Assembly (NCBI RefSeq): GCF_007483665.1
Contig: NZ_VIQO01000001.1
Span: 496,001 to 560,000 of the forward strand
Reading direction: 5' to 3'
DNA length: 64,000 nucleotides
Origin: Catellatospora sichuanensis
Lineage (GTDB): Bacteria > Actinomycetota > Actinomycetes > Mycobacteriales > Micromonosporaceae
A program made the position numbers and the translations under genes. Below are positions 43,115 to 51,671 of this stretch, one piece after another; the first letter of the stretch is position 1, and each line of letters starts with the position of its first letter. Under the pieces are notes generated by a model. The model worked only from the letters and a program-made list of their open reading frames with translations. It did not search any database and was not told the origin of the DNA.

Positions 43115-43423
43115 TCAGACGATCGGCTCCGGCTCGGGCTCCGGCTCGTCGTCCTTGGGCGGCGCGCCAGGGCCCACCCAAGCCTTCTCCTCGGCGGGCG
43201 GCGACCCGGGGCCGACCCACGCCTTGTCACCGGTCGGCGGGGCGCCGGGGCCGACCCACGCCTTCTGCGGCTGGTCCGGCGTCGGCTGAATTTCGGTCAT
43301 GTTCTCCACCACTCCCTGCTCCTCGAGCTCGGCGAGGGTGACCACGTCGATGTCCACAAGCTCGCCCACGCCGTGCGCGATCCCGAAGGGATCGGTCCAG
43401 GCGAGCGCCAGTCGCACCAACAT
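43115..43423 (-). CDS. Small protein with three KAWVGPG repeats
   Basis: The protein has 102 residues. The first half (MLVRLALAWTDPFGIAHGVG, then VDIDVVTLAELEEQGVV) has the layout of small actinomycete proteins that start V-R-L-x-x-x-W-x-D-P-x-G. The second half has three near-identical units, KAWVGPGAPP, KAWVGPGSPP and KAWVGPGAPP, with acidic spacers, then an EPEPEPEP tail. It is not secreted by any visible signal. No modification enzyme lies next door, so a peptide-product role is speculation. It is convergent with the GH5 gene and divergent from the cyclase-ATPase. The family is not recognised. Confidence 0.65.
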   Translation of the reverse strand: MLVRLALAWTDPFGIAHGVGELVDIDVVTLAELEEQGVVENMTEIQPTPDQPQKAWVGPGAPPTGDKAWVGPGSPPAEEKAWVGPGAPPKDDEPEPEPEPIV

Positions 43424-43681
43424 CGTTCGGCCTCCCACGCACGACCATCGATTGGTTAGCGTCCGCTGGCGACGCGCACCGGCGGCCCACCATCCGGCGG
43501 GACCCCGTTCACTCGCCACCAGCGCCACCCGAGACCCCGGCGCGCAGGCCGCGGTCGTCAGTGCACGAAACTGTAGCCGCGCGGCGGTGTTGGTGCGGAC
43601 CCCTTGTCGCGTTAGCTACAGCGGTAAGGAATCGACCCGGGTGGTCAGGCCATACTGGACCTCCGGCGACCTGGCGGAGAC

Positions 43682-46600
43682 GTGAAGACCCCAACCTGCG
43701 CGCACTGCTCCCGCGCGGCCGGCCCGGACGACAGGTTCTGCGGCGGCTGCGGGGCGAACCTCACCCCACCTTGCGTCCATTGCGGACGTACGGTGGCTTT
43801 CGGCGACCTCTTCTGCACCGGCTGCGGCAACCCGCTGGCGGCGGCGCAGGGCCCGCCCGCACGGGAGGACCGGCGGCAGGTCAGCGTGCTGTTCGTCGAC
43901 ATGGTCGGCTTCACCACGTACGCCGAGCAATCCGATCCGGAGCAGGTCCGCACCCTGCAGCAGGAGTACTTCAGCGCGGTGCGCCAGGTGGTCCGCCAGT
44001 TCGGCGGGGTGGTCGAGAAGTACATCGGCGACGCGGTGATGGCCATCTTCGGCGCGCCGGTCGCCACCGAGACCGACGCGCTGCGCGCGGTGCGGGCCGG
44101 GCTGGAGGCACAACGCGTGCTCGGCCGCGGGCCGCTGGCCGACGCGGCGACCTTCCGGGCCGGGGTGGCCACCGGCGAGGCGCTGGTCGACGTCGACGCG
44201 GCGCGCGACGGCGGGCAGGCCATCGTGGCCGGCGACGTGGTCAACACGGCCGCCCGGCTGCAGTCGGCCGCCGCGCCGGGCGCGGTGATCGTGTGCGCCG
44301 AGACCGCCCGCGCCACCGCCGACGACATCGAGTACGACGAGCTGGCCCCGCAGACCCTCAAGGGCCGCAGCACCAGCAGCCGCGTCTTCCTCGCGGTGTC
44401 CGCGCGGCTGCAGCGGCGCGACCGGGACGAGTCCACTCCGATGGTCAACCGCGACCACGAGCGGGGTCTGCTGGTCACCGCGCTGCACCGCACCATCCGC
44501 GACCGCAGCCCGCAGCTGGTCACCGTGTTCGGACCGGCCGGCATCGGCAAGAGCCGGCTGTTGCGCGAGCTGGCCCGCCACGCTGAGCGCATCCCGGAGA
44601 CCGCGGTGTGCTGGCGGGTCGGGCACTGCCCGCCGTTCGGCGAGAACGTGACCTACGCGGCGCTGGCCGAGATCGTGAAGGCGCAGGTCGGCATCCTCGA
44701 CACCGACGACGAGCCGACCGCCCGCAACCGGCTGGAGAGCGCCCTGCGGACCATGTGCGGGGAGCTGGAGGCGGCCCGGCTGGGTGACGCGCTCGGCCCG
44801 CTGGTGGGCCTGCCCGGCGCCGGCCTGACCCCGGGCGAGACCGAGTCGGCGTGGCGGCGCTTCCTGCTGGCCATGACGACGGCCAACCCGACCGTGCTGG
44901 TCTTCGAGGACATGCACTGGGCCGACGAGGCCATGCTGCGGTTCGTCGAGATGCTCGGCAGCATCGGCCCCGGTGTGCCGCTGCTCGTCGTCGCCACCGC
45001 CCGGCCCGAGCTGCGCGAGCGCCGCCCGGGCTGGACCAGCGCGGTGACCGGCACCGTCTCGGTGTCGCTGGGCCCGATGCACGACGAGCACATCGCCGCC
45101 ATGTACCGGCTGATGTTCGGCCAGGCCGTGTTCCCCGCCACCGGGGTCGCCCCGCTGGTGGAACTCGCCGGCGGCAACCCGCTCTACGCCCACGAGTTCG
45201 TCCGCATGCTGGTCGAGCGGGGCGAGCTGCGCCCGGTCGGCGGCAACTGGGCGCTGGCCGACGGCGACGCCACCCCGATGCCGCAGACCGTGCAGGCCGT
45301 CATCGCCAACCGGCTCGACCTGCTGGACCCGACCGACCGCTCGGTGCTGCAGGCCGCCGCCGTGGTGGGCACCCAGTTCTGGCCGGGCGCGGTGGCCGGG
45401 GCGCTGGGTCTGCCCGTCGACGTGGTGACCCGGTCGCTGCAGCGGCTGCAGCAGCGCGACCTGGTCGCCGAGCACCCGACCTCGGCGATGGCCGGCGAGC
45501 CGGAGTACGCGTTCCGCCACGTGCTGGTCCGCGACGTCTGCTACCAGCGGCTGCCGCGCACCGAGCGGGTCACCCGGCATCAGCGCACCGCCGACTGGCT
45601 GGAGCAGATCACCGACAACCGGGCCACCGACCTCGCCGAGGTGCTGGCCAACCACCGCTGGGCGGCCCACGAGATCGCCCGGACGCTGGGCATGGACCCC
45701 GAGCCGTACGCGCCGGCGGCACGGGCCGCGCTGCACCGGGCGGCCCGGCGTGCGTACGCCCTGCACGCCCTGGACGCCGCGGCGACGCTGCTCGACCGCG
45801 CGCTCAGCCTGAAGCTGACGCACGACCCGCTGCTGGACCTGTTCGCCGCCGAGCTGTCGCTGTTCCGGTCCGGGGAGTCGTTCGGCGACAGCGGCGGCCC
45901 GCAGCGGCTGGCCGAGCTGGCTGAGGAGCTGGACCGGCTCGGCGAGCGGGCCGGCGCCGCCCGCGCGCTGACGCTGCTCGGCACCATCGCGTGGAGCCGC
46001 GCGGACCGCGCCGCCACGCTGGCCCACCTGGACGCCGCGGTCGAGCGCTACGAGGAGCTGCCGGAGACCCTGGAGAAGGCCGAGGCGCTGCTGGAGCTGG
46101 CCCGGGTGCACATGATGAACTACGAGGCCGAGCCGGCGATCGCCGCCGCCGAGGCCGCCGCCGACATCGCCGACCGGCTCGGCCTGGCCGAGGTGCACGC
46201 CAACGCCCGCATCACCTCCGCCACGGCGCGCTACATCGCGGGCGATCCGACCGGGTTCAGCGAGCTGGAGCTGCTCACCGAGCACTGCCGCGAGCACCGG
46301 CTGACCAGCCGCCGCCGGGCGGTGCAGAACTTCGCCTGGGCCTGCCTGGAGGAGGGCGACCTGGCCCGGCACCACCGGCTGCTCACCGAGCAGCGCACGG
46401 TGGACATCGCGGGCGGGCTGAGCCTGGCCACCAATTTCCACCGCGAGGCGGCCGACGCCTTCTTCGCCGGGGACTGGGACACCCAGGTGCGGGCCATCGG
46501 CGAGACGATGCGCTCCAACGCGGCCGAGTGGGACGCCATGTCCGTGCTCACCTCGTCCTGGATCCGGGTGCTGCGCGGCGAGGAGCCCGACGACGACGCC

Positions 46601-47065
46601 ATCGAGAAGATGCTCTACTTCGCCCGGCGCAGCGGGTTCCACCGGGTGCTGCGGGGCGCCGCCGCGCCGGCCGCGCTGTGCCGGGCCCTGCAGGGCCGGG
46701 CCGAGGAGGCCGCCTCGCTGCTCGGCGAGCTGGAGCGGGACTGGCAGGCCCGGGTGATGCTGCCGTTCGGCGAGTGGGTGGCGGCCGCCGGGCACGCGGC
46801 CGCGCTGCTCGGAGACGGCGAGCGGGCCCGGGTGCGGGCGATGCTGGCGCGCTCGCCGCGGCGTACGCCGTGGGTCCGGGCGGCCCTGGCCACCGTCGCT
46901 GGCGAGCACGTCGAGGCGGCTGTGCACTTCGCCCGGATCGGCGACGCCAGCAACCGGATGCTCTCGCTGGCCTGGGCCGCACGGGCGGGCACGCTCGACG
47001 AGGTCGGCCTGGCCGAGCTGCACGAGTTCGCCGGCCGCAACCGGGCGCAGGGGCTGCTGGGCTAG
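43682..47065 (+). CDS. Very large adenylate/guanylate cyclase with AAA-type ATPase and TPR region
   Basis: The protein has about 1127 residues. The N-terminus holds two zinc ribbons (CAHC with CGGC, and CVHC with CTGC). A class III cyclase domain (about 65-230) follows, with metal Asp in SVLFVDMVGFT and in YIGDAVMAIFG. A P-loop ATPase region starts near GPAGIGKSRLL (about residue 285) with Walker B-like VLVFEDMHWADEA. The long helical part after about 600 resembles the TPR-like tail of LuxR-type (LAL) proteins, but a C-terminal LuxR helix-turn-helix is not seen. It may be a signal-dependent cyclase. GTG at 43682 has GGCGGAG before it. The stop overlaps the next gene's stop. Confidence 0.88.
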   Translation: MKTPTCAHCSRAAGPDDRFCGGCGANLTPPCVHCGRTVAFGDLFCTGCGNPLAAAQGPPAREDRRQVSVLFVDMVGFTTYAEQSDPEQVRTLQQEYFSAVRQVVRQFGGVVEKYIGDAVMAIFGAPVATETDALRAVRAGLEAQRVLGRGPLADAATFRAGVATGEALVDVDAARDGGQAIVAGDVVNTAARLQSAAAPGAVIVCAETARATADDIEYDELAPQTLKGRSTSSRVFLAVSARLQRRDRDESTPMVNRDHERGLLVTALHRTIRDRSPQLVTVFGPAGIGKSRLLRELARHAERIPETAVCWRVGHCPPFGENVTYAALAEIVKAQVGILDTDDEPTARNRLESALRTMCGELEAARLGDALGPLVGLPGAGLTPGETESAWRRFLLAMTTANPTVLVFEDMHWADEAMLRFVEMLGSIGPGVPLLVVATARPELRERRPGWTSAVTGTVSVSLGPMHDEHIAAMYRLMFGQAVFPATGVAPLVELAGGNPLYAHEFVRMLVERGELRPVGGNWALADGDATPMPQTVQAVIANRLDLLDPTDRSVLQAAAVVGTQFWPGAVAGALGLPVDVVTRSLQRLQQRDLVAEHPTSAMAGEPEYAFRHVLVRDVCYQRLPRTERVTRHQRTADWLEQITDNRATDLAEVLANHRWAAHEIARTLGMDPEPYAPAARAALHRAARRAYALHALDAAATLLDRALSLKLTHDPLLDLFAAELSLFRSGESFGDSGGPQRLAELAEELDRLGERAGAARALTLLGTIAWSRADRAATLAHLDAAVERYEELPETLEKAEALLELARVHMMNYEAEPAIAAAEAAADIADRLGLAEVHANARITSATARYIAGDPTGFSELELLTEHCREHRLTSRRRAVQNFAWACLEEGDLARHHRLLTEQRTVDIAGGLSLATNFHREAADAFFAGDWDTQVRAIGETMRSNAAEWDAMSVLTSSWIRVLRGEEPDDDAIEKMLYFARRSGFHRVLRGAAAPAALCRALQGRAEEAASLLGELERDWQARVMLPFGEWVAAAGHAAALLGDGERARVRAMLARSPRRTPWVRAALATVAGEHVEAAVHFARIGDASNRMLSLAWAARAGTLDEVGLAELHEFAGRNRAQGLLG

Positions 47066-47823
47066 ACGCCCGCGGCCGCGACGTTCTTGATCTTCACGGC
47101 GTACGTGTCGACGTATTCGCGGCCGGAGAGCTCCATCACGTCGTACATGATCTCGTCGGTGATCGCGCGCTCGACGAACCGGTCCCCGGCCATGCCCGCG
47201 TACCGGGAGAAGTCCAGCGGCGCCCCGAAGCGGATCTTCACCCGCATCACCTTCGGGATGAGCTTGCCGGTGGGCTGCACCACGTCGGAGTTGAGCATCG
47301 CCACCGGCACCACCGTCGCGCCACTCTCCAGCGCCAGCCGGGCGACCCCGGTCTTGCCCCGGAACAGCCGCCCGTCGGGCGAGCGGGTGCCCTCCGGGTA
47401 GATGCCGGCCAGGCCGCCCGCGCGCAGCACGCGCAGCTGGGTGTCCAGGGCGGCCTGCGCGGCGCGGCCGCCGGAGCGGTCCACCGGGATGGTGCCGGTG
47501 CCCACGAAGAACATCTTCGTCAGCCAGCCCTTGACGCCCTTGCCGGTGAAGTATTCCGCTTTGGCCACGAATGTGACCTTCCGCTTCACCACCAGGGGCA
47601 TGAAGATGGAGTCGGAGAACGAGAGATGGTTGCTGGCGAGGATCGCCGGGCCCCGGTCCGGCACATGTTCGAGACCCTCGACCTGCGGCCTGAAGATCAA
47701 CCGCAGCAGGGGGCCGAGGAAGATGTATTTCAGCAGCCAGTAGAGCACTGAGTCCCGTCCAAGTCGATCGGCGAACGTGGTGTGGCGCTTGACGATCCGG
47801 CTCGGAGGGGCCGGCCGGGACAT
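47062..47823 (-). CDS. 1-acylglycerol-3-phosphate acyltransferase (PlsC family)
   Basis: The protein has 253 residues. NHLSFSD is the catalytic H-x4-D motif, and FVAKAEYF, GTGTIPVDRSGG and GIYPEGTRSPDGRLFRGKTG are the other family blocks. It adds the second acyl chain in phosphatidic acid synthesis, at the inner membrane. By position it corresponds to Rv2182c. The last bases overlap the cyclase stop on the other strand (TAG over TAG). An upstream membrane protein gene is divergent. Confidence 0.92.
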   Translation of the reverse strand: MSRPAPPSRIVKRHTTFADRLGRDSVLYWLLKYIFLGPLLRLIFRPQVEGLEHVPDRGPAILASNHLSFSDSIFMPLVVKRKVTFVAKAEYFTGKGVKGWLTKMFFVGTGTIPVDRSGGRAAQAALDTQLRVLRAGGLAGIYPEGTRSPDGRLFRGKTGVARLALESGATVVPVAMLNSDVVQPTGKLIPKVMRVKIRFGAPLDFSRYAGMAGDRFVERAITDEIMYDVMELSGREYVDTYAVKIKNVAAAGV

Positions 47824-47943
47824 ACCGAGTTTGTGGCATGCATCGCAGAGCCTACTGCCGGAACACGGGTGTCACGTGTCAGGATTTGAAGCGATGCCCA
47901 CCGGCCCCACGACGAGCCCCTATCCCGCCAAGGAGTGTGCCAG

Positions 47944-48516
47944 GTGCCAGCCACGGACGATCCGGACCGCACGCCGGCCGAACCTGCGCGTCCCGGGCCG
48001 TCCGGCAACGAGGCGACGCCCGAACAGGTGGATGCCGAGTTCGCTCGCATCGTCGCCGGTTTCGACACACCGCTGACCGCCCGGTCCTGGCCCGCCGGTG
48101 AGGAGCCCCCCACCGCCCCGCCCGCGCCGGCCGGACCGGTGTGGCCCGCCGGCGGCCCGATCCTCAACCGCCCCGCGCTGACCGGCGACCCCCGCGGGGT
48201 CTCCCCCGGCGACCCGTCGCTGCTCGACTCGCTCGACTCGTTCGGCAGCGGGCTGCCCGACGACACGCCCGAGGAGTTCGTGCCGCCGCCGCCCCCGCCG
48301 CTGCCGCGGGTGCCGTTCGCCGCGATCGTCGCCGTGCTGTCGATCGTCTTCGGGTTCGTGCTGTTCTTCGACACCGGGCTGCTGCCCTTCAACGATCGGG
48401 TGAGCATGCTGTTCGCCCTGGTCTGCATCCTCGGCGGGGCCACCGCGCTGATCATGCGGCTGCGCCCCGGCGACGAGGACGACGAACTGCCGCCCGACGA
48501 CGGGGCGGTCGTCTAG
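47944..48516 (+). CDS. Hypothetical membrane protein with an acidic, Pro-rich N-terminal region
   Basis: The protein has 190 residues. Residues 1-115 are Pro, Ala, Asp and Glu rich, likely disordered, with the short motif NEATPEQVDAEFARIVAGFDTP. Two membrane helices at about 122-142 and 150-167 (VPFAAIVAVLSIVFGFVLFF, then MLFALVCILGGATALIM) are followed by an acidic tail (DEDDELPPDDG). GTG at 47944 has AAGGAG eight bases upstream. It resembles small actinobacterial envelope proteins beside plsC, function unknown. A 13-bp terminator lies after it. Confidence 0.75.
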   Translation: MPATDDPDRTPAEPARPGPSGNEATPEQVDAEFARIVAGFDTPLTARSWPAGEEPPTAPPAPAGPVWPAGGPILNRPALTGDPRGVSPGDPSLLDSLDSFGSGLPDDTPEEFVPPPPPPLPRVPFAAIVAVLSIVFGFVLFFDTGLLPFNDRVSMLFALVCILGGATALIMRLRPGDEDDELPPDDGAVV

Positions 48517-48541
48517 GTCAGGAGCCCGTCGGAGCGGGCGC

Positions 48542-48580
48542 TCGGTGTTCAGCCGGAGCGAAGCGGAGGCTGAACACCGA
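48542..48580. terminator. Terminator between convergent genes
   Basis: TCGGTGTTCAGCC (48542-48554) pairs with 48568-48580 over 13 bp with a 13-base loop. It serves the gene ending at 48516 and the one ending at 48609. Confidence 0.8.
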
Positions 48581-48608
48581 TTAAGGCCGCGGAGCGGGCT
48601 CCGCATGT

Positions 48609-49391
48609 CTAAGCGGACTTCTCCAGCCAGTCCAGGATCGCGTCGATCGGCTCCCGCCAGCGGGTGTCCAGCATCAGGTCGTGGCCCATGCCCGGGAACA
48701 GCAGCGGCGCGCCGCCGTAGCCGCGGGCCACCCGGCGCAGCGCGGTGTCGGACACGATGCGGTCGTCCGGGCTGCCCACCACCAGCACCGGCGGGTCGCC
48801 CACCGGCGGCTGCGGGGTGCGGCCGCGCAGCAGCTGCCACTGGGCCCGGGTCGAGGCCCGGCCGAGGCGCGCGGCGTACCCGCGGGCGGCGTTGGCCGGC
48901 AGCTCGCGACTGAACAGCTGCCCGGCCGGCAGGCGCAGGCCGCCGCCGAACAGCGCCGGCAGGCTGAGCATCGGGTTGCGCAGCGCGGTGCCCGCCCCGC
49001 CGAAGACCGGCGACAGCAGCACCGCGGCCCGGGCCGGGTAACGCGCCAACGCGTGCGCGGTCACCAGGGCGCCGGCCCCGTGCCCCACGATCACCGCGCG
49101 GCGCGGCAGGGAGGCGGCGACCTGGGCCACGTCGTGGGCGTACGCCCGCAGCGTGGCCTTCGGCGCCTTCGCGCTGTCGCCGTGCCCGCGCAGGCTCACC
49201 GCGTACGCCGGGAAGCCGCGGTCGGCGGTGTGCTCCAGCCAGTGCTCGGCGAACACCCACGCGCCGTGGCCGAACCCGGGCACGAACAGCACGGGCGGCT
49301 TGCCCTCGTCCAGCTCGGGGGTGGCGCGGCGCACCTCGCGGCGAACCGGTGCGATCGGGAACGCCCACTCGCGGGCGCGCATGACCTTCAC
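48609..49391 (-). CDS. Alpha/beta hydrolase fold protein lacking the catalytic Ser
   Basis: The protein has about 260 residues. The fold is clear: VLFVPGFGHGAWVF (oxyanion region), SLRGHGDSAKAP, an elbow, the Asp of GSPDDRIV and the His of MGHDLMLD. The nucleophile elbow reads VGHGAGALV, with Gly where Ser is expected in G-x-S-x-G. So a usual hydrolase activity is doubtful. GTG at 49391 overlaps the monooxygenase stop (GTGA), with GGAGGGG before it. It is co-transcribed with that enzyme, so it may act in the same unknown pathway. Confidence 0.82.
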   Translation of the reverse strand: MKVMRAREWAFPIAPVRREVRRATPELDEGKPPVLFVPGFGHGAWVFAEHWLEHTADRGFPAYAVSLRGHGDSAKAPKATLRAYAHDVAQVAASLPRRAVIVGHGAGALVTAHALARYPARAAVLLSPVFGGAGTALRNPMLSLPALFGGGLRLPAGQLFSRELPANAARGYAARLGRASTRAQWQLLRGRTPQPPVGDPPVLVVGSPDDRIVSDTALRRVARGYGGAPLLFPGMGHDLMLDTRWREPIDAILDWLEKSA

Positions 49392-50800
49392 TTGGCCCCC
49401 TCCAGGCTGAGTTCGTCGAGCAGGCGCTGGATGGCCTTGAGGTAGGTGGTGTGGCTGATCTCGAACCAGTGCCGGGTCGAGTCCTTCACCTTCGCCGTGG
49501 TCCACCGCCGGTCGAGCTCGGCCTCCAGGCGCCGCTGCACCGCGACGGCCTTGGCCGGAGCCGCCTCGCGCACCCGCAGCATCCGGGCGAACGCCACCAT
49601 CTGCCAGTGCACCAGCGGGAACAGCCCCGAGTCCGGCTGCAGCAGCCCGGCCACGGCCAGCGTCGGCTGGCGCTTGGGGAAGGCGTGCATGGCCAGCCGC
49701 GGACGGCCCGACGCGTCGACGCCGAGCAGGTTGCCGTCGATGAAATCGAACGACGGGTGGTAGCCGGTGGCCAGCACCACCAGGTCGGGCTCGATCACCT
49801 CGCCGCCCTTGAGCTCCACGCTGTTGCGGTGGAAGCGCGCCACGTCGCCCACCGGCGAGACCGCGCCGTGGCCCAGGTAGTAGACGAGCTGGCTGTTGAC
49901 GATGGTGTGCGTCTCGTAGATCTTGTGGTCGGGCTTGGGCAGGCCGAACCGGGTCAGGTCGCCGACCGTCGACTTCAGCGTCCGGTGCGCCAGGAACTGC
50001 CGGGCCCGCAGCGGCAGCTTCAGCCACAGCATCAGGTCGTTCACCTGGTCGGCCGGGCGGCCCAGGGTGTACTTCGGGGTGTACCAGTAACCGCGCCGGG
50101 TCGAGTGCCAGCAGCGCGCGGCCTGCTGGGCCGCCTCCACCGCGATGTCGCAGCCGGTGTTGCCCGCCCCGATCACCAGGACCTTCTTGTTGCGCAGCTG
50201 CGCGGCGTCCTTGAACTGCGCGGCGTGGATCACCTCGCCCTTGAAGTCCTCCAGGCCCTCGTACTCGGGGCGCTTGGGGGACCAGTTGTGGCCGTTGGCG
50301 ATGACCACCGCCGCGTAGCGATGGATGCGCTCGCCGCCGTAGCCGCCGGTGCTGCGCGTGGTCACGTCCCAGCGCTCGCCCTCGGCGGGCTCGACCTTGA
50401 CGACCTCGGTGCCGAACCAGATGTGCGGCTTGAGGTCGAAGTGGTCGGCGTAGTGCTCCAGGTATTCCAGCACCTGGCTGTGCTTGGGGTAGTCCGGCCA
50501 GCTGTCCGGCATCGGGAAGTCCGGGAACTGGCTGAACGGCTTCGACGAGATCAGGTGCGTGCTCGCGTACACCGGGCTGCGGTCGTGCCGCCAGTTCCAG
50601 GCCCCGCCGACGCTGGTGTCGCGCTCGTAGCAGTCGACGCCGAACCCCTGCTCCTTGAGGTTCTTCATCGCGGTCAACCCGCTGGGGCCCGCGCCGATGA
50701 CGCAGACCGTGCCGCTGCGGTCGTAGACCGGCCAGCCGTCACGCCACGCCGTCGCGGGACCACCCGACTCGGGATCGCCGTAACCGGCCGAATACGTCAC
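49388..50800 (-). CDS. Flavin-containing monooxygenase
   Basis: The protein has 470 residues. FAD-binding VCVIGAGPSGLTAMKNLKEQG and NADPH-binding VLVIGAGNTGCDIAVEAAQQ are both present, along with the FMO fingerprint (FKGEVIHAAQFKD) and the VVLATGYHPSFDF motif. It should oxygenate N or S of small molecules, or act as a Baeyer-Villiger type enzyme; the substrate is unknown. The alpha/beta hydrolase-like gene overlaps its stop. ATG at 50800 was chosen. Confidence 0.92.
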   Translation of the reverse strand: MTYSAGYGDPESGGPATAWRDGWPVYDRSGTVCVIGAGPSGLTAMKNLKEQGFGVDCYERDTSVGGAWNWRHDRSPVYASTHLISSKPFSQFPDFPMPDSWPDYPKHSQVLEYLEHYADHFDLKPHIWFGTEVVKVEPAEGERWDVTTRSTGGYGGERIHRYAAVVIANGHNWSPKRPEYEGLEDFKGEVIHAAQFKDAAQLRNKKVLVIGAGNTGCDIAVEAAQQAARCWHSTRRGYWYTPKYTLGRPADQVNDLMLWLKLPLRARQFLAHRTLKSTVGDLTRFGLPKPDHKIYETHTIVNSQLVYYLGHGAVSPVGDVARFHRNSVELKGGEVIEPDLVVLATGYHPSFDFIDGNLLGVDASGRPRLAMHAFPKRQPTLAVAGLLQPDSGLFPLVHWQMVAFARMLRVREAAPAKAVAVQRRLEAELDRRWTTAKVKDSTRHWFEISHTTYLKAIQRLLDELSLEGAK

Positions 50801-50873
50801 CCGCGACCTCCACGACTAGGTAAGACGCAGAGCATCTTTCCCGTATGCGGCAGAGGTTGTAAAGCGCGGATTC

Positions 50874-51545
50874 CTAGACGATGTCGACGACCAGGGGGTA
50901 GTGGTCACTGGCCCGGTCTGCCTCGTCTGACGTGATCACCCGATATCGCCGCAGCTCGAGGCGCGGGTCGAGAAGAATGGCGTCGATCCGCCGGGTCGGG
51001 TTCGGGGTGGGGAACGTGTGCCGGTCCTCCAGGTCGGCCAGCGCCGCGGCGTCGGCCAGCCGGTCGGTGAGCAGCTGCCAGGAACTGCCGTCGGGGCACT
51101 CGTTGAGGTCCAGTCCCACGACGACCGGGTCGTCCAGCGCCAGCGCGGGCTTGAGCAGCGCCGCCTGGGCCGGGCGCTCGGCGTCGTCGGTCGACAGGTG
51201 CGACCCGACCACCACGAAAGGCGCCCGCCCCGGAATTTCGAGGCGGGCGAAACACGCGCCACGCATGTGACGGCCCGGGGTGAGCGGGTAGCGCATGCAC
51301 CACTGGTCGAGCACCCGCACCCGCAGGCTGGTCATGATCACATTGCCCAGGCTGGGCATGCCCCCCACCGCCATGACCATGCCGAACGACGCCGCCAGAT
51401 CGGCGCACTTGGTCCGCCACCGCCAGCGCCGCGGCGCCTCCTGCACGATCAGCACATCCGGCGCCAGCCCCCGCACCACCGCCGACAGCGCGGAGAGGTC
51501 GTCCCGCAACGAATGCACGTTGTACGACACCACCCGCACCGACAT
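50874..51545 (-). CDS. Endonuclease/exonuclease/phosphatase (EEP) family protein
   Basis: The protein has about 223 residues. VRVVSYNVHSL (Asn), LIVQEAP (metal Glu), VVVGSHLSTDD (His), GLDLNECP (Asp/Asn) and ASDHYPLVVDI (Asp-His) are the EEP marks in order. It might cut DNA, RNA or phospho-lipids; the substrate cannot be told. No signal peptide is seen, so it is cytoplasmic. ATG at 51545 starts the fold. A type A inverted repeat lies upstream, in the gap after the glucokinase gene. Confidence 0.9.
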   Translation of the reverse strand: MSVRVVSYNVHSLRDDLSALSAVVRGLAPDVLIVQEAPRRWRWRTKCADLAASFGMVMAVGGMPSLGNVIMTSLRVRVLDQWCMRYPLTPGRHMRGACFARLEIPGRAPFVVVGSHLSTDDAERPAQAALLKPALALDDPVVVGLDLNECPDGSSWQLLTDRLADAAALADLEDRHTFPTPNPTRRIDAILLDPRLELRRYRVITSDEADRASDHYPLVVDIV

Positions 51546-51575
51546 GCCGCCCAGCATGCCCCACCCCCGCCACGA

Positions 51576-51632
51576 TGATCATGAAGTTATGGCCGCGACA
51601 CGCCGTCGAGCCGTGCCACAAGTTCATGATCA
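51576..51632 (+). repeat. Type A inverted repeat, copy 4
   Basis: The 57-bp element has arms TGATCATGAAGTTATGG (51576-51592) and CCACAAGTTCATGATCA (51616-51632), with core GACACGCCGTCGA. It lies between two genes read leftwards. C-rich + strand on its left becomes G-rich on its right. Confidence 0.93.
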
Positions 51633-51671
51633 CCGCGCCGAAGCGGGTGGATGGGGTGCCGGGTGGTGGGG

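Noticed and set aside
43115-43423. Ribosomal peptide (RiPP) cluster
   Set aside because: The repeat protein has core-like units, but no modification, protease or export gene adjoins it.
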